NCBI RefSeq assembly: GCF_000582685.1
Contig: NZ_KK073768.1
Location: 96,809-160,808, forward strand
Source of the DNA: [Scytonema hofmanni] UTEX 2349
GTDB taxonomy: Bacteria > Cyanobacteriota > Cyanobacteriia > Cyanobacteriales > Nostocaceae
Length of the DNA stretch: 64,000 nucleotides
Reading direction: 5' to 3'
The notes under the pieces were generated by a model. The model saw only the letters and a list, made by a program, of their open reading frames with translations. It searched no databases and was not told the origin of the DNA. The position numbers and the translations under genes are program-made. The first letter of the stretch is position 1. Every line of letters starts with the position of its first letter. Positions 42,546-51,830 of the stretch are shown piece by piece.

Positions 42546-42589
42546 CACCGTCAGCATCGTCTCTACGTGTATTCAATAAAAACGCAATC

Positions 42590-42660
42590 TGCTGTATGTA
42601 TATAAAACCCCTCTCCTTGTAGAGACGTAGCACTGCTACGTCTCTTGTAATTCGATGAAA
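42590..42660. repeat. GTAGAGACG palindrome with flanks, inverted copy at 46725
   Basis: AAAACCCCTCTCCTTGTAGA followed by GACGTAGCACTGCTACGTCT is found inverted at 46730-46775 with the same flank (ACAAGGAGAGGGGTTTTATA). Both copies also have a CTGCTGTAT sequence nearby. The shared flank shows that the mobile unit is longer than the palindrome. Confidence 0.7.
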
Positions 42661-42675
42661 GCGGAATCTGCTGTA

Positions 42676-43293
42676 TTAGCGCAAATTAGCAGGAACTTGC
42701 TTTGGAACAACCCACAAGTAGATAGTTTTACCGTCTACCTGCTGCACTCGTTGTGGTTTCCATTCACCCATATCGAAAGCATGAGAGACAATACGAGTAC
42801 CTGGTTTAAGTTCTTTTAGCAGCTTGGGTCTAAGTTTCAAATTAATGTCAGGTAACAGGTAGAGTGTCACTACCGTAGCGTTACGTAAATCCGTTTCAAA
42901 CAGGTCTTGTTGCCGAAACTCTACGCTGTTAGTCACTCCTGCTTTTTGGGCATTTGCATTAGCTTCTTGAACTCGTTCAGGATTAATGTCTATTCCGACA
43001 CCACGCGTCTTAAATTTTTGTGCGGCAGTAATGGGAATTCGTCCATCACCACTACCCAAGTCGTAAAGCATATCACTACTCTTAACCTGTGCCATTTGCA
43101 ACATTGCATCCACTACAGGCTGTGGCGTTGGTACGTATGGTACATCAGGTTGGCGTTGTTGTACAGGTGTAGCCACAGGAGCAGGAGCCTGTACCTCTGC
43201 CTCAAAGTCTTGTTGCTTAGTACATCCAGCAACTCCCAAGCTAGCTACACTGACAGTTGTTAGTAGTAAAAGTAATATTCGTCGTAATTGCAT
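42676..43293 (-). CDS. Lipoprotein SAM-dependent methyltransferase
   Basis: This 205-residue protein has a lipoprotein signal peptide (LLLLLTTVSVASLGVAGC, lipidated Cys24), a Pro/Gln-rich linker and a class I methyltransferase domain: SDMLYDLGSGDGRIPITAA is motif I, GVGIDINPERVQEANAN motif II. The exported or membrane-tethered location is unusual for a methyltransferase, yet such proteins are common in cyanobacteria. Substrate is unknown. It lies 63 bp downstream of the APC permease gene on the same strand, and may share its transcript. Confidence 0.83.
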   Translation of the reverse strand: MQLRRILLLLLTTVSVASLGVAGCTKQQDFEAEVQAPAPVATPVQQRQPDVPYVPTPQPVVDAMLQMAQVKSSDMLYDLGSGDGRIPITAAQKFKTRGVGIDINPERVQEANANAQKAGVTNSVEFRQQDLFETDLRNATVVTLYLLPDINLKLRPKLLKELKPGTRIVSHAFDMGEWKPQRVQQVDGKTIYLWVVPKQVPANLR

Positions 43294-43356
43294 AATTTTC
43301 TCCTTGATCGGTTAGCAATTGTGATTTGTTAATAAAAGTCTTTCTTGACTTTTGAC

Positions 43357-44709
43357 CTAAGTTCTGATTTTTCGGTAGTTATTCCACATCAACAATGGAA
43401 TACCTGCTGCTACAACTAAAACGCCGACAATAGCCCCCACTCCTGTGTACGCCAAGCTGGAGTAAAGCAAGTAACCGCAAACCAGACAAAACAGCAGTGG
43501 TGTCACTGGATAAAATGGCACTTGGAAAGGGCGAACTATATTAGGTTCTTGCCTTCGTAGTACAAACAGCGACATGGCAGAAAGTAAGAAGAAGAACCAA
43601 AATATAGGGGCAGTGTAATCCACCATTGTTTTAAAGCCGTTGCGAGTAAAAGTGCCTAAAAGCACTAATATTAGAGCAAATGCTCCTTGTAATAGCAAGG
43701 CTTGGATGGGTGTACCTTTTTGTTGTTGCCAACGTCCCATAAAACTAAACAGAGCAAAATCCTGTGCCAAGGCGTAGTTAGTACGTGCGCCAGTCAAAAT
43801 TGTGGCGTTAATTGCACCCAAGGTACAGACTATTACTACCAGGCTGAGGAACAAGACTCCTGGTGTACCTACAATTTTATCCATTAATGCTGCTGCAACA
43901 GCTTCTGATTTAGCCATTTCGGCTAATCCTAACCCCCGCAGGTAAGCGAGATTTATTAGCATGTAAATGGCAGTGATGATGCCAATACTCCAAACTAATG
44001 AGCGCACTATGTTACGCCGTCCGTTTTTAATTTCTGCCGAGATGTAAGCCGCTTCGTTCCATCCACCGTAGGATAGTAGGACAAATACCATCGCTAGTCC
44101 CCAATTTTGGGAAACAGGGGAAGTTGAGGGAATTGAGGGAGATGGAGAGGAAATTCCAATTACTACTACTAACAGCAATCCGAGAATTTTTGCGGCTGTG
44201 AGCAAGTTTTGCGTTAAGCTACCAAGGTACAAACCGAGAATATTTAAAGCAGTGAGGAGGATAATTGCGATCGCCGCATAAATGGAAGGCGAATACGTGC
44301 CTAAGCGCAATAGCCCAGAGGCATAGTCACCGAAAACATACGCCAACAGGACAATAGAACCTGTTTGAATCACCGTCATTCGCGCCCAAGCAAATAAAAA
44401 AGCCATCGAATGCCCAAAAGCACGCTTCAGGTAATAGTATGTGCCTCCAACATTGGGGTAGGTTGTTGCTAATTCTGCATAACACAGCGCTCCAATTAAA
44501 GAAACTGCACCACCAAGCAACCACAATAGCAGTACACCCATATCACTGCCTGCATTGGCTGCAACGAATGCAGGAGTTTGAAAAATGCCTGCTCCAAGTA
44601 CAATACCAACAATCAAAGCCACTGCATCTACAAATCCCAGCGATGCTTTAGGTGTTGCTTCGGTAATTGCGGCTTGCTTAAGTAAACTAATGTTTTCCCG
44701 TCTACTCAC
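43357..44709 (-). CDS. APC-family amino acid permease
   Basis: This 450-residue inner-membrane protein has about twelve hydrophobic helices. The first helix carries the unwound substrate-binding segment IVGIVLGAGIFQTPAF, and GGWNEAAYISAEIKNG is the family motif of helix 6. It likely imports an amino acid or similar compound in symport; specificity is not evident. A Ser/Pro-rich loop (SSPSPSIPSTSPVSQN, about 185-200) looks like another small repeat-derived insertion (GAGGGAGATGGAGAGG at 44133). It lies upstream of the methyltransferase gene in a probable operon. Confidence 0.88.
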   Translation of the reverse strand: MSRRENISLLKQAAITEATPKASLGFVDAVALIVGIVLGAGIFQTPAFVAANAGSDMGVLLLWLLGGAVSLIGALCYAELATTYPNVGGTYYYLKRAFGHSMAFLFAWARMTVIQTGSIVLLAYVFGDYASGLLRLGTYSPSIYAAIAIILLTALNILGLYLGSLTQNLLTAAKILGLLLVVVIGISSPSPSIPSTSPVSQNWGLAMVFVLLSYGGWNEAAYISAEIKNGRRNIVRSLVWSIGIITAIYMLINLAYLRGLGLAEMAKSEAVAAALMDKIVGTPGVLFLSLVVIVCTLGAINATILTGARTNYALAQDFALFSFMGRWQQQKGTPIQALLLQGAFALILVLLGTFTRNGFKTMVDYTAPIFWFFFLLSAMSLFVLRRQEPNIVRPFQVPFYPVTPLLFCLVCGYLLYSSLAYTGVGAIVGVLVVAAGIPLLMWNNYRKIRT

Positions 44710-44828
44710 TAAATGTACCTCAATAGTTATGAGTTGATTGGAAGGAATTGTGATTAACTCGGTCTTTTTATGGTCACAAATAAATATGACTAAAATGTGA
44801 CAGGTTGATTAATCCTTAAGATAAGCAA

Positions 44829-44990
44829 GTGAAAATTTATCTACATCAACCTATAGAAATAGTTCAAGTTCTAAGGATACTTAGGAGTGGAGAGGTTTTA
44901 CCTGCCGATTTGGAACTACAACTAGAATTGCCAAGTTAAAGCATTCGTCCAAGGTGTTGGTGTTCGCCTTGGTGTTGCAGACAAGCGATC
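44829..44990 (+). pseudogene. Remnant 3' end of a third Uma2 gene
   Basis: Codons 44829-44939 read as the last 36 residues of the Uma2 proteins (QPIEIVQVLRILRSGEVLP, ELQLELPS) and end in the same stop. The following 50 bases also match the region after copy 2 (GTCCA...GCAGACAAGCGATCGC). The first 80% of the gene is missing. So the family was once spread across this stretch. Confidence 0.75.
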
Positions 44991-45091
44991 GCATCATCTA
45001 AACTAAATGACGTATATCTTAGGGTTGTAGTAAATTATGTAAAAATTCCCTAGTCTAATTGTATCAACACTCATAAAAGGGAAAAAATTAT

Positions 45092-45658
45092 ATGACAACC
45101 AACATTTCTAGCGATGTTAAAAAGAATATCAATAGATCGCTAATAATTGGCGTTCTTTTAATTGTTTTAGGAATTGTAGCGATCGCTTTACCTTCTTTCT
45201 CCACGATTTTTGCTGAGACTTGGTTTGCCTTGATTCTCATGTCTTCAGGATTTGCCAAACTAGTCTACGCTACTGAAACTCGTGATCGAGGAGGCTTTGT
45301 TTGGAAGCTTTTATTGAGCGGATTATACATTGCCACAGGTATAATGCTGTTTGTTTACCCTTTCAATGGCATTCTCACATTAACTCTGTTATTAGGTAGC
45401 TTTTTGTTAACCGAAGGTGTATTCGAGCTAATCCTTGCATTCCGCTTGCGTCCGCAACAAAACTGGACTTGGGTACTTGGCGATGGTATCATCACTTTAA
45501 TATTAGGCGCAATGATTTGGTTTCAATTTCCCTTTAATGCGCCTTGGTTAATTGGTACACTAGTCGGTGTCAGCATTCTCTTCACCGGCATTTCCCGCGT
45601 AGGTTTATCATTGAATGCGCGTTCTGCCTTAAATCAATCTGAAGCTACAAGCGCTTAA
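45092..45658 (+). CDS. HdeD family membrane protein
   Basis: This 188-residue protein has six hydrophobic helices in three pairs, the pattern of the HdeD/DUF308 family (RSLIIGVLLIVLGIVAIALP, LFVYPFNGILTLTLLLG). The namesake protects E. coli against acid at high cell density; the cyanobacterial role is not established. Length is normal. It is monocistronic and begins 30 bases after a AAAGGGAAAAA ribosome-binding-like stretch. A palindromic repeat follows the stop at 45714. Confidence 0.85.
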   Translation: MTTNISSDVKKNINRSLIIGVLLIVLGIVAIALPSFSTIFAETWFALILMSSGFAKLVYATETRDRGGFVWKLLLSGLYIATGIMLFVYPFNGILTLTLLLGSFLLTEGVFELILAFRLRPQQNWTWVLGDGIITLILGAMIWFQFPFNAPWLIGTLVGVSILFTGISRVGLSLNARSALNQSEATSA

Positions 45659-45744
45659 TTTTTTCGTAGTAAGCGATTCATCGCTTAATATCAAAGACTA
45701 AACACATTACGAGTAGAGACGTTCCGACGGAACGTCTTTATTTG

Positions 45745-46281
45745 TTAATCAATTCTTTTTTCTAAATACTGTCCAATCATCAATTGTTCACCTGCACGAG
45801 AGATAATTGATTGACGTGTGCGGTATTTTTCACCAATTAGCTTTAATTCTTCCTCGAATACTGAATTATTGTACTCGGTTCGCAAACATAAAGTTTTCGG
45901 GTTCGGGAAATAATATTGTGCGGTAACTGGTTTGGATGTGGCAAAACCGCGATCGCGATATAAAGTTGTTCCTAAAACACCAAACAATGTTGAACCTTTA
46001 GATTCCTTTCTTCCCGTCACTGAATCTGTATCCCAACTGACGTGAGTACCGCAAATTAAACTTGCAATATTTGGCAGATTATGCATCTCAGCCAGATGAA
46101 GCAACTCGTCACATCCCGGTTCTAAAAAACGGATGGCAATTATACTCACCATTTCCTTTGTTTCTCCCTCAGGAAGAGTATAATAGCGCCGTTCAGAACG
46201 CCACTGTCCCACCGATTCAGTAAAAAACTCTGTAATCTGGGATTCTTCAGCAGTTTGTGCAAAATATCGCGGTGATGTCAC
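45745..46281 (-). CDS. CpcS/CpeS-type phycobiliprotein lyase
   Basis: This 178-residue lipocalin-like protein attaches a bilin to a Cys of phycobiliprotein subunits (typically Cys82 of phycocyanin or allophycocyanin beta). Signatures are FFTESVGQWRSERRYYTL at the N-terminus, WDTDSVTGRKESKGSTLFGV in the middle and LRTEYNNSVFEEELKLIGEKYRTRQSII at the end. Length is normal. Which of the S, U or V subtypes it is cannot be settled here; CpcS and CpcU often work as a pair. No phycobiliprotein genes are in the window. Confidence 0.85.
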   Translation of the reverse strand: MTSPRYFAQTAEESQITEFFTESVGQWRSERRYYTLPEGETKEMVSIIAIRFLEPGCDELLHLAEMHNLPNIASLICGTHVSWDTDSVTGRKESKGSTLFGVLGTTLYRDRGFATSKPVTAQYYFPNPKTLCLRTEYNNSVFEEELKLIGEKYRTRQSIISRAGEQLMIGQYLEKRID

Positions 46282-46890
46282 AGGTTGCCTTCCTCACGCA
46301 ATGTCAATATAATCAGGTGTCCAGACAAATACATTATGTCTGTCCTAAATATCGAACTTATTTACTTTTCTTAATATAAACGTTATATTATCGAAATTAC
46401 TGATAGTTTCGTTACAATGCGAAAAATAAAAATTTTCTAGTAGTTTAAACCCAAAGATAGAAGTGAAAAAAGTCACGAATTAGTAGTTAGGGTTTTCTAA
46501 CTAGGGGCAGAGTCAAGCGTAGTTAAAAAATCTTTATAATTAGCCAGTAAATGTATAAATTCTAGATGAATTTATTTTTTTCTAGTTAAAACAAAACATG
46601 TATTATTTAATACTTTTTTTCTGTGATACAAGCCGTGATTTCTATTAAGAAATGAATTAGGATAGCAAATTTATGCTTTCTTGCCTTTTTTTATAAGTGA
46701 TACAGCACCCTATCGCTTTAATCGAATGCATGTAGAGACGTAGCACTGCTACGTCTCTACAAGGAGAGGGGTTTTATATGTGTACTTCATTTGCCTGAAA
46801 TCTGCTGTATATCAAGATGACTTGTTAGTAAACAGCTATCTTGGTTTAAAATCGCCCAAATATAGTAAAAAAATCATTTTGGACAAAAAT
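46282..46890. promoter_or_regulatory. AT-rich intergenic region upstream of RND adaptor gene
   Basis: About 600 bp of AT-rich DNA without a supported gene. It includes the palindrome GTAGAGACGTAGCACTGCTA (46732-46762) and an ATG at 46780 in frame with the adaptor. The first residues from that ATG overlap the repeat-derived GTTTTATATGTGTAC flank, so I treat it as leader. Confidence 0.5.
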
Positions 46891-48276
46891 ATGTCGCATC
46901 AGTATACAACAAGACAAGGAGGTAAACAGATAACTCTTTCTTCCCGTTCTGCCGTATCCTCGTCTATGGGGTTAATAGGCAGTATGTTAGGAATAGGACT
47001 GTTAACGATGAGTTGCGGCTTACTTCCCAAAGAGTCGGCTGAAGCAGAATCTCAGCGTAGTGGTGGACAACAAGGTAATAATGCAACGGCAGTAGATGTA
47101 GCGATCGCTCGTACTGGTTTGCTGCGACAAGAACCAGAGTATACAGGTACTACAAATGCATTTCGCGTTGTCTCATTGCGATCGCAAGTCGAAGGGCGAC
47201 TTTTAGCATTGAATGTAGATATAGGCAATGCCGTCAAAGGCGGGCAAGTCATCGGACAATTAGATGATGCCTTATTATTAACAGCATTAAAGCAAGCAGA
47301 AGCAGAATTAGCAGCTAGAAAATCAGAAGTAGCAAGAGCGAGAACTCAAGTAGCTAATGCTCGTGCAGAAGTAGAACAAGCGCGACTACAAGTAGTACAA
47401 GCCCAGGCAGACTCACAACGGCAACAGAAGCTATTAAAAGAAGGAGCGATCGCCCTACAATCCGCCGAACAATCACAAACACAAGCGCGAACTGCTGCAC
47501 AAGCTCTCCGTGCAGCTACTGAGCAAGTCCGCACAGAAGAGCAAGCCGTTGCCGCTGCCCAAGGTAGAGTAGTTGCCCAACAAGCATTAGTTGCCGAGGC
47601 AAAAGAGCGCCGTTCTTATGCAAAGCTGACAGCTCCCATTGCCGGTGTAATCACAGAAAAAGTGACAGAACCGGGCAATCTTCTTCAGCCTGGAAACGAA
47701 GTCTTGAAAATAGGCGATTTTAGCCGCGTCAAAGTCATCGTTCAAGTTTCGGAATTAGAACTAGGAAAAATTCAACTAGGACAATCTGTACAAGTCAGTT
47801 TAGATGCCTTTCCAAATCAAAAATACACTGGTAAAGTAATACGCATTTCTCCAGCCGCTGATATAACAGCTCGCTTAATACCAGTTGAGGTAGAAATTCC
47901 CAATACCGATGGCAAAATTGGCAGCGGATTGCTAGCGCGGGTGAATTTTCAAAGCACCGCACAACAGCGAGTAGTTATACCCCAAACAGCGATTCAGCAA
48001 CGTAGCAACGGGGTTTCTTCCCCCTCTCCCACCAACAGAGAAACCCCAAATCGCAATGGCATAGTATATGTGATAAATAACACAGATGGTAAACCAAAAG
48101 TGACATCTAAATCTGTGACGCTAGGAGAAAGAGCCGACAGCAAAATAGAAATTTTATCCGGCTTACAACCGGGAGAATCCTATGTAGTGCGGAGTGGTAA
48201 GTCGTTAAAAGATGGGGAAGATGTGCGGATTTCGGTTATTTCGGAAAAACCAGAATCAAGCCCGAAGCAGAATTAA
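46891..48276 (+). CDS. RND efflux periplasmic adaptor subunit
   Basis: This is a membrane-fusion protein of about 461 residues from this start. A hydrophobic segment ends in a lipobox-like LLTMSCG. It then has the barrel-sandwich strand (VVSLRSQVEGRLLALNVDIGNAVKGGQVIGQLD), a long Ala/Gln/Glu-rich alpha-hairpin coiled coil (about 130-260), the returning lipoyl half (YAKLTAPIAGVITEKVTEPGNLLQPG) and beta-barrel. It links the inner-membrane pump encoded next to an outer-membrane TolC-type channel, not encoded here. The start at 46891 (MSHQYTTRQGG) is chosen because the upstream 37 codons are repeat-derived. Confidence 0.88.
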   Translation: MSHQYTTRQGGKQITLSSRSAVSSSMGLIGSMLGIGLLTMSCGLLPKESAEAESQRSGGQQGNNATAVDVAIARTGLLRQEPEYTGTTNAFRVVSLRSQVEGRLLALNVDIGNAVKGGQVIGQLDDALLLTALKQAEAELAARKSEVARARTQVANARAEVEQARLQVVQAQADSQRQQKLLKEGAIALQSAEQSQTQARTAAQALRAATEQVRTEEQAVAAAQGRVVAQQALVAEAKERRSYAKLTAPIAGVITEKVTEPGNLLQPGNEVLKIGDFSRVKVIVQVSELELGKIQLGQSVQVSLDAFPNQKYTGKVIRISPAADITARLIPVEVEIPNTDGKIGSGLLARVNFQSTAQQRVVIPQTAIQQRSNGVSSPSPTNRETPNRNGIVYVINNTDGKPKVTSKSVTLGERADSKIEILSGLQPGESYVVRSGKSLKDGEDVRISVISEKPESSPKQN

Positions 48277-48289
48277 AAATGAATGCAAT

Positions 48290-48420
48290 CTACGTCGATA
48301 AATTTAACGTATTGTAGAGACGTTCCGCCGGAACGTCTTTACGATTCATCCAGGCAAAACGTCTTTACGATTCATCCCATACTTCAACGCGATAAAAAAA
48401 ATATTTAAAATTGGAGCGGA
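48290..48420. repeat. GTAGAGACG palindrome and partial direct repeat
   Basis: Between the two efflux genes lies TTGTAGAGACGTTCCGCCGG...CGTCTTTACGATTCATCC, of which CGTCTTTACGATTCATCC is repeated directly at 48362-48379. The repeat may cause partial termination between adaptor and pump. Confidence 0.6.
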
Positions 48421-48427
48421 GCGACAG

Positions 48428-51400
48428 ATGCAGCAAACTAAAGTAAGCGGATTTAGTATTAGCGCGATCGCGATCAAACAACATATCGGTACACTCATGC
48501 TCACCCTCGCGGTGATTGTCATGGGGATATACTTTATGACAACCATCCAAGTGGATCTTCTACCAGCAATCACCTACCCGCGAATTGGTGTGCGGCTAGA
48601 AGCACCGGGTATTTCCCCAGAAGTAGCAGTAGATGAAATCACCAGACCCCTAGAAGAAGCTTTGTCTGCAACCGAGAATGTAGTACAAGTTTTTTCCCGC
48701 ACTCGTGAAGGACAAGTCAGCCTCGATTTATACTTTGAACCCGGAGGCGATATTGACCAGGCTCTCAACGATGCTACCGCAGCTTTTAACCGAAGCAGAG
48801 GACAGTTACCAGACACAATTGAGGAGCCACGCTTATTTAAAGTCGATCCCTCACAACTACCAATCTACGAATTAGCACTGACATCTACCTCACTTCAAGG
48901 TAAAGATTTACGCGTCTTTGCCGATGAAGAATTATCGCGGGAACTCAGCGTTGTGCCGGGAGTTGCCGCAGTTGATGTATCTGGTGCGGCAGAAGAAGAA
49001 GTGCGCGTCTTAGTTGACTTAAGCCGCTTACAAGCATTAAATATTGGCTTAACCGATGTTCTCAATGAACTAACAGAGCGTAACCAAGATACTTCTGGTG
49101 GTCGGATTTTGGGGCAGAATTCCGAGCCGTTAACGCGCACCGTCGGTAGATTCAAAGATGCGAAGGAAATTGAAAACCTCTCGATTGAAGTCTCTTCCCC
49201 CGCTTCTACCACTCCCTCCCGTCGCGTTTATCTGCGAGACTTTGCCGAGGTAATTGATGGCACAGAAAACCAGCGAGTATCTGTGTATCTTAACCGTCAG
49301 CCAGCGGTGAAATTGTCAGTTCAAAAGCAGCCTGATGCGAATACAATTACAGTTGTGGAAGGAGTAAAGCAGCGAATTAAACAATTGCAACAATCGGGTT
49401 TAATTCCAGCGGATATGGTTTTGACCGCGACCACAGATGAATCTCGCTTCATCCGCAATTCTTTAAATGATGTAATTTTTAATGCGATTTCTGGAGCATT
49501 GTTGGCAGCAGTAGCAGTGCTGTTATTCTTGGGATCGCTGCGGCAAACATTTATTATTAGTCTGGCAATTCCGCTGTGTAGTTTGGCAGCGATCGCCATG
49601 ATGAAATTGTTTGGCTTGAGTTTAAATGTGTTTAGTTTAGCAGGTCTAACTTTAGGAATTGGTCAAGCAATTGATACATCGGTTGTCATTTTAGAAAATA
49701 TTTCCGAAAAAGCCGGTAAAACTCCGAATCAGAGAGAAAGAGATAAGGAGACAAAGAGACTTGGAGACAAAGAGAATTCAAAATTCTTTATTGAAAATGC
49801 GATCGCTTCTTCTCAAGAAGTAGAATCGGCGTTAGTTGCTGCTACTGCTGCTAACTTGGTTTCTGTCGTCCCATTTCTCTTAATTGGCGGTTTTATCTCA
49901 CTACTATTTAATGAACTGATTCTGACAATTGCCTTTGCCGTAGCTGCTTCGTTACTCGTTGCTGTGACAGTCGTCCCAATGCTGACTTCTCGACTGCTGG
50001 CAATCCGCTGGTCTAGTGGTATAAGTAAATTTTGGCTGCTTAAACTGTTTAATCGCCGTTTTGAAGATGCGACGCGAGGATACGGCAGCTTTTTAAGAAA
50101 GATTATAGGCTTTCGCTTAGTTGTAGTTCCTGCTGCTTTGCTAATTCTCGGTGGTAGCAGCTTTTTCATGGTTGGTCAAATTCCCCAAGAAATTTTACCC
50201 CGAATTAATACCGGACAAGCCAACTTAAGAGCGCAGTTTCCACCCGGTACACCTTTGGAAACTTCTCAAAAAGTGATGCAAGCTGTCGATGAGATTTTGA
50301 TGAAGCAACCAGAAAGTGAGTATGCTTTCACCACAGTGGGGGGTTCTCTGTTTGGTAATAATACTACCGAAAATCCTTTACGGGCAAGCAGCACGATTAA
50401 TCTTAAAGAAGGCACAGATATAGACAAGTATGTTCAAAAAGTTACTCAGCAATTAAACAAACTCAACTTGGCAGGAATTCTGCTGCGTCTGAGTCCTGGT
50501 CAGGTGCGCGGTTTAATTTTGAGTAATACCCCAGCCCAAGGGTCAGAAGTTGACGTGATTCTGCAAAGTGAAGATGAAGAAAAATTACGAATAGCCGGCG
50601 CTCAAGTACTGCAAGCTTTAGAAGAAAAAGCAACATCAGCTAGATTTCGACCTGATGGTGATCCCCGGCAACCAGAAATACAAATTCGTCCCGACTGGGA
50701 ACGAGTTGCCAATCTAGGATTGACAGCTCAACAAATTGGGGCAACCATTCAGACAGCAATTGAAGGTTCAGTTCCCACGCAAATTCAACGCGGCAACCGT
50801 TTGGTTGATGTGCGGGTGCAATTAAATACTGAAGCGATTCAGCGTCCCTCTCAGCTAGAAGGATTACCGCTATTTACCCAAAACAACAAACAAATTCGCC
50901 TTTCGGATGTTGCCCGAATTGAAGAAGGTCAAGCTCCTGGTGAAGTGCAGCGAATTAATCAACGTCAAGCTTTTATTATTGCAGGCAACTTAACCGAGGA
51001 AGCTAGTCTTGGTGAAGCACTCGCGGAAGTCAATCAAGTACTCCAAAGTATAAAATTACCTGATGGCGTTTCGATTGTTCCTAGTTCGGCTCAAGAAACT
51101 AATCAGGAACTTCAAGATGCTTTGAAAACTTTAGGAGCTTTAGCAGTTTTCCTCATCTTCGTCGTTATGGCTGTACAATACAATTCACTGCTTGATCCGT
51201 TAGTAATTATATTTACTGTCCCGCTGGCGTTAGCTGGGGGGATTTTTGGACTTTACATTACCAAAACTGCGATCGGTGCAACGGTAATCGTTGGTGTTGT
51301 CTTGTTGGTGGGAATTGTGGTGAATGCCGGAATTTTGATGGTGGAATCAGCGAACCAAGTTAGGGAGGAAGAAAATTGTACTCGTGAAATTGCCATTCTC

Positions 51401-51676
51401 AAAGCCGCTCCGCAACGCTTACGCCCGATTATGATGACTACTGTCACCACCATTTTAGGACTGTTTCCCTTAGCTTTGGGCATTGGTGAAGGTTCAGAGT
51501 TTTTGCAACCCTTGGGGATTGTCGTTTTCTTTGGAATGGCGATCGCTACATTGATGACTTTATTTATCATCCCCTGTTTGTACATCTTGCTGCATGAATT
51601 TCGACCTGGGGATTGGGCAAAGCCTGTTTTAATGCAGTTGCGTTATTTACGGAAAAATCTCAAAAGGTGGAATTGA
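48428..51676 (+). CDS. RND efflux transporter permease (HAE1/AcrB type)
   Basis: This 1082-residue inner-membrane proton antiporter has the usual two-fold layout: helix 1 (LMLTLAVIVMGIYFM), the first porter loop, helices 2-6 (GLSLNVFSLAGLTLGIGQAIDTSVVILENI, with the ion-relay Asp), the second porter loop (starting near PQEILPRINTGQANL), and the final helices. It exports drugs or lipids together with the adaptor upstream. An extra run (QRERDKETKRLGDKEN, about residues 435-452) lies in the cytoplasmic loop after the VVILENI motif and is encoded by a GGAGACAAAGAG repeat (49727-49783). Length otherwise fits the family. Confidence 0.92.
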   Translation: MQQTKVSGFSISAIAIKQHIGTLMLTLAVIVMGIYFMTTIQVDLLPAITYPRIGVRLEAPGISPEVAVDEITRPLEEALSATENVVQVFSRTREGQVSLDLYFEPGGDIDQALNDATAAFNRSRGQLPDTIEEPRLFKVDPSQLPIYELALTSTSLQGKDLRVFADEELSRELSVVPGVAAVDVSGAAEEEVRVLVDLSRLQALNIGLTDVLNELTERNQDTSGGRILGQNSEPLTRTVGRFKDAKEIENLSIEVSSPASTTPSRRVYLRDFAEVIDGTENQRVSVYLNRQPAVKLSVQKQPDANTITVVEGVKQRIKQLQQSGLIPADMVLTATTDESRFIRNSLNDVIFNAISGALLAAVAVLLFLGSLRQTFIISLAIPLCSLAAIAMMKLFGLSLNVFSLAGLTLGIGQAIDTSVVILENISEKAGKTPNQRERDKETKRLGDKENSKFFIENAIASSQEVESALVAATAANLVSVVPFLLIGGFISLLFNELILTIAFAVAASLLVAVTVVPMLTSRLLAIRWSSGISKFWLLKLFNRRFEDATRGYGSFLRKIIGFRLVVVPAALLILGGSSFFMVGQIPQEILPRINTGQANLRAQFPPGTPLETSQKVMQAVDEILMKQPESEYAFTTVGGSLFGNNTTENPLRASSTINLKEGTDIDKYVQKVTQQLNKLNLAGILLRLSPGQVRGLILSNTPAQGSEVDVILQSEDEEKLRIAGAQVLQALEEKATSARFRPDGDPRQPEIQIRPDWERVANLGLTAQQIGATIQTAIEGSVPTQIQRGNRLVDVRVQLNTEAIQRPSQLEGLPLFTQNNKQIRLSDVARIEEGQAPGEVQRINQRQAFIIAGNLTEEASLGEALAEVNQVLQSIKLPDGVSIVPSSAQETNQELQDALKTLGALAVFLIFVVMAVQYNSLLDPLVIIFTVPLALAGGIFGLYITKTAIGATVIVGVVLLVGIVVNAGILMVESANQVREEENCTREIAILKAAPQRLRPIMMTTVTTILGLFPLALGIGEGSEFLQPLGIVVFFGMAIATLMTLFIIPCLYILLHEFRPGDWAKPVLMQLRYLRKNLKRWN

Positions 51677-51830
51677 TTGCAAAGTGCGATCGCTTAAGAT
51701 TTAGCCTCAAATATTCTGCATCATTAGCGATCCCCTACGTTATCATCAGCACAACCTATAAAGTAATAGTTGCAATAATCTTCACGATTTGTTACAAAAA
51801 GACAAAGAACTTCTAGAGACCTAAAACTAC

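Larger units (their letters stand above)
40741..42560 (+). mobile_element. IS607-type insertion sequence
   Basis: The pairing of a serine recombinase with N-terminal MerR-type helix-turn-helix (tnpA) and an overlapping tnpB defines IS607. GTCCAG-containing sequences occur near both ends (ATGGACAACGCTGGACAATA at about 40744 and TTTGTCCAGAAACATACAGC at about 42522). IS607 makes no clear target duplication, so the ends are approximate. The element looks complete. Confidence 0.75.

Noticed and set aside
42907..43263. Plus-strand 118-residue frame
   Set aside because: It is antisense to the lipoprotein methyltransferase with intact motifs, and it is rich in Cys/His/Ser in the way of spurious frames.
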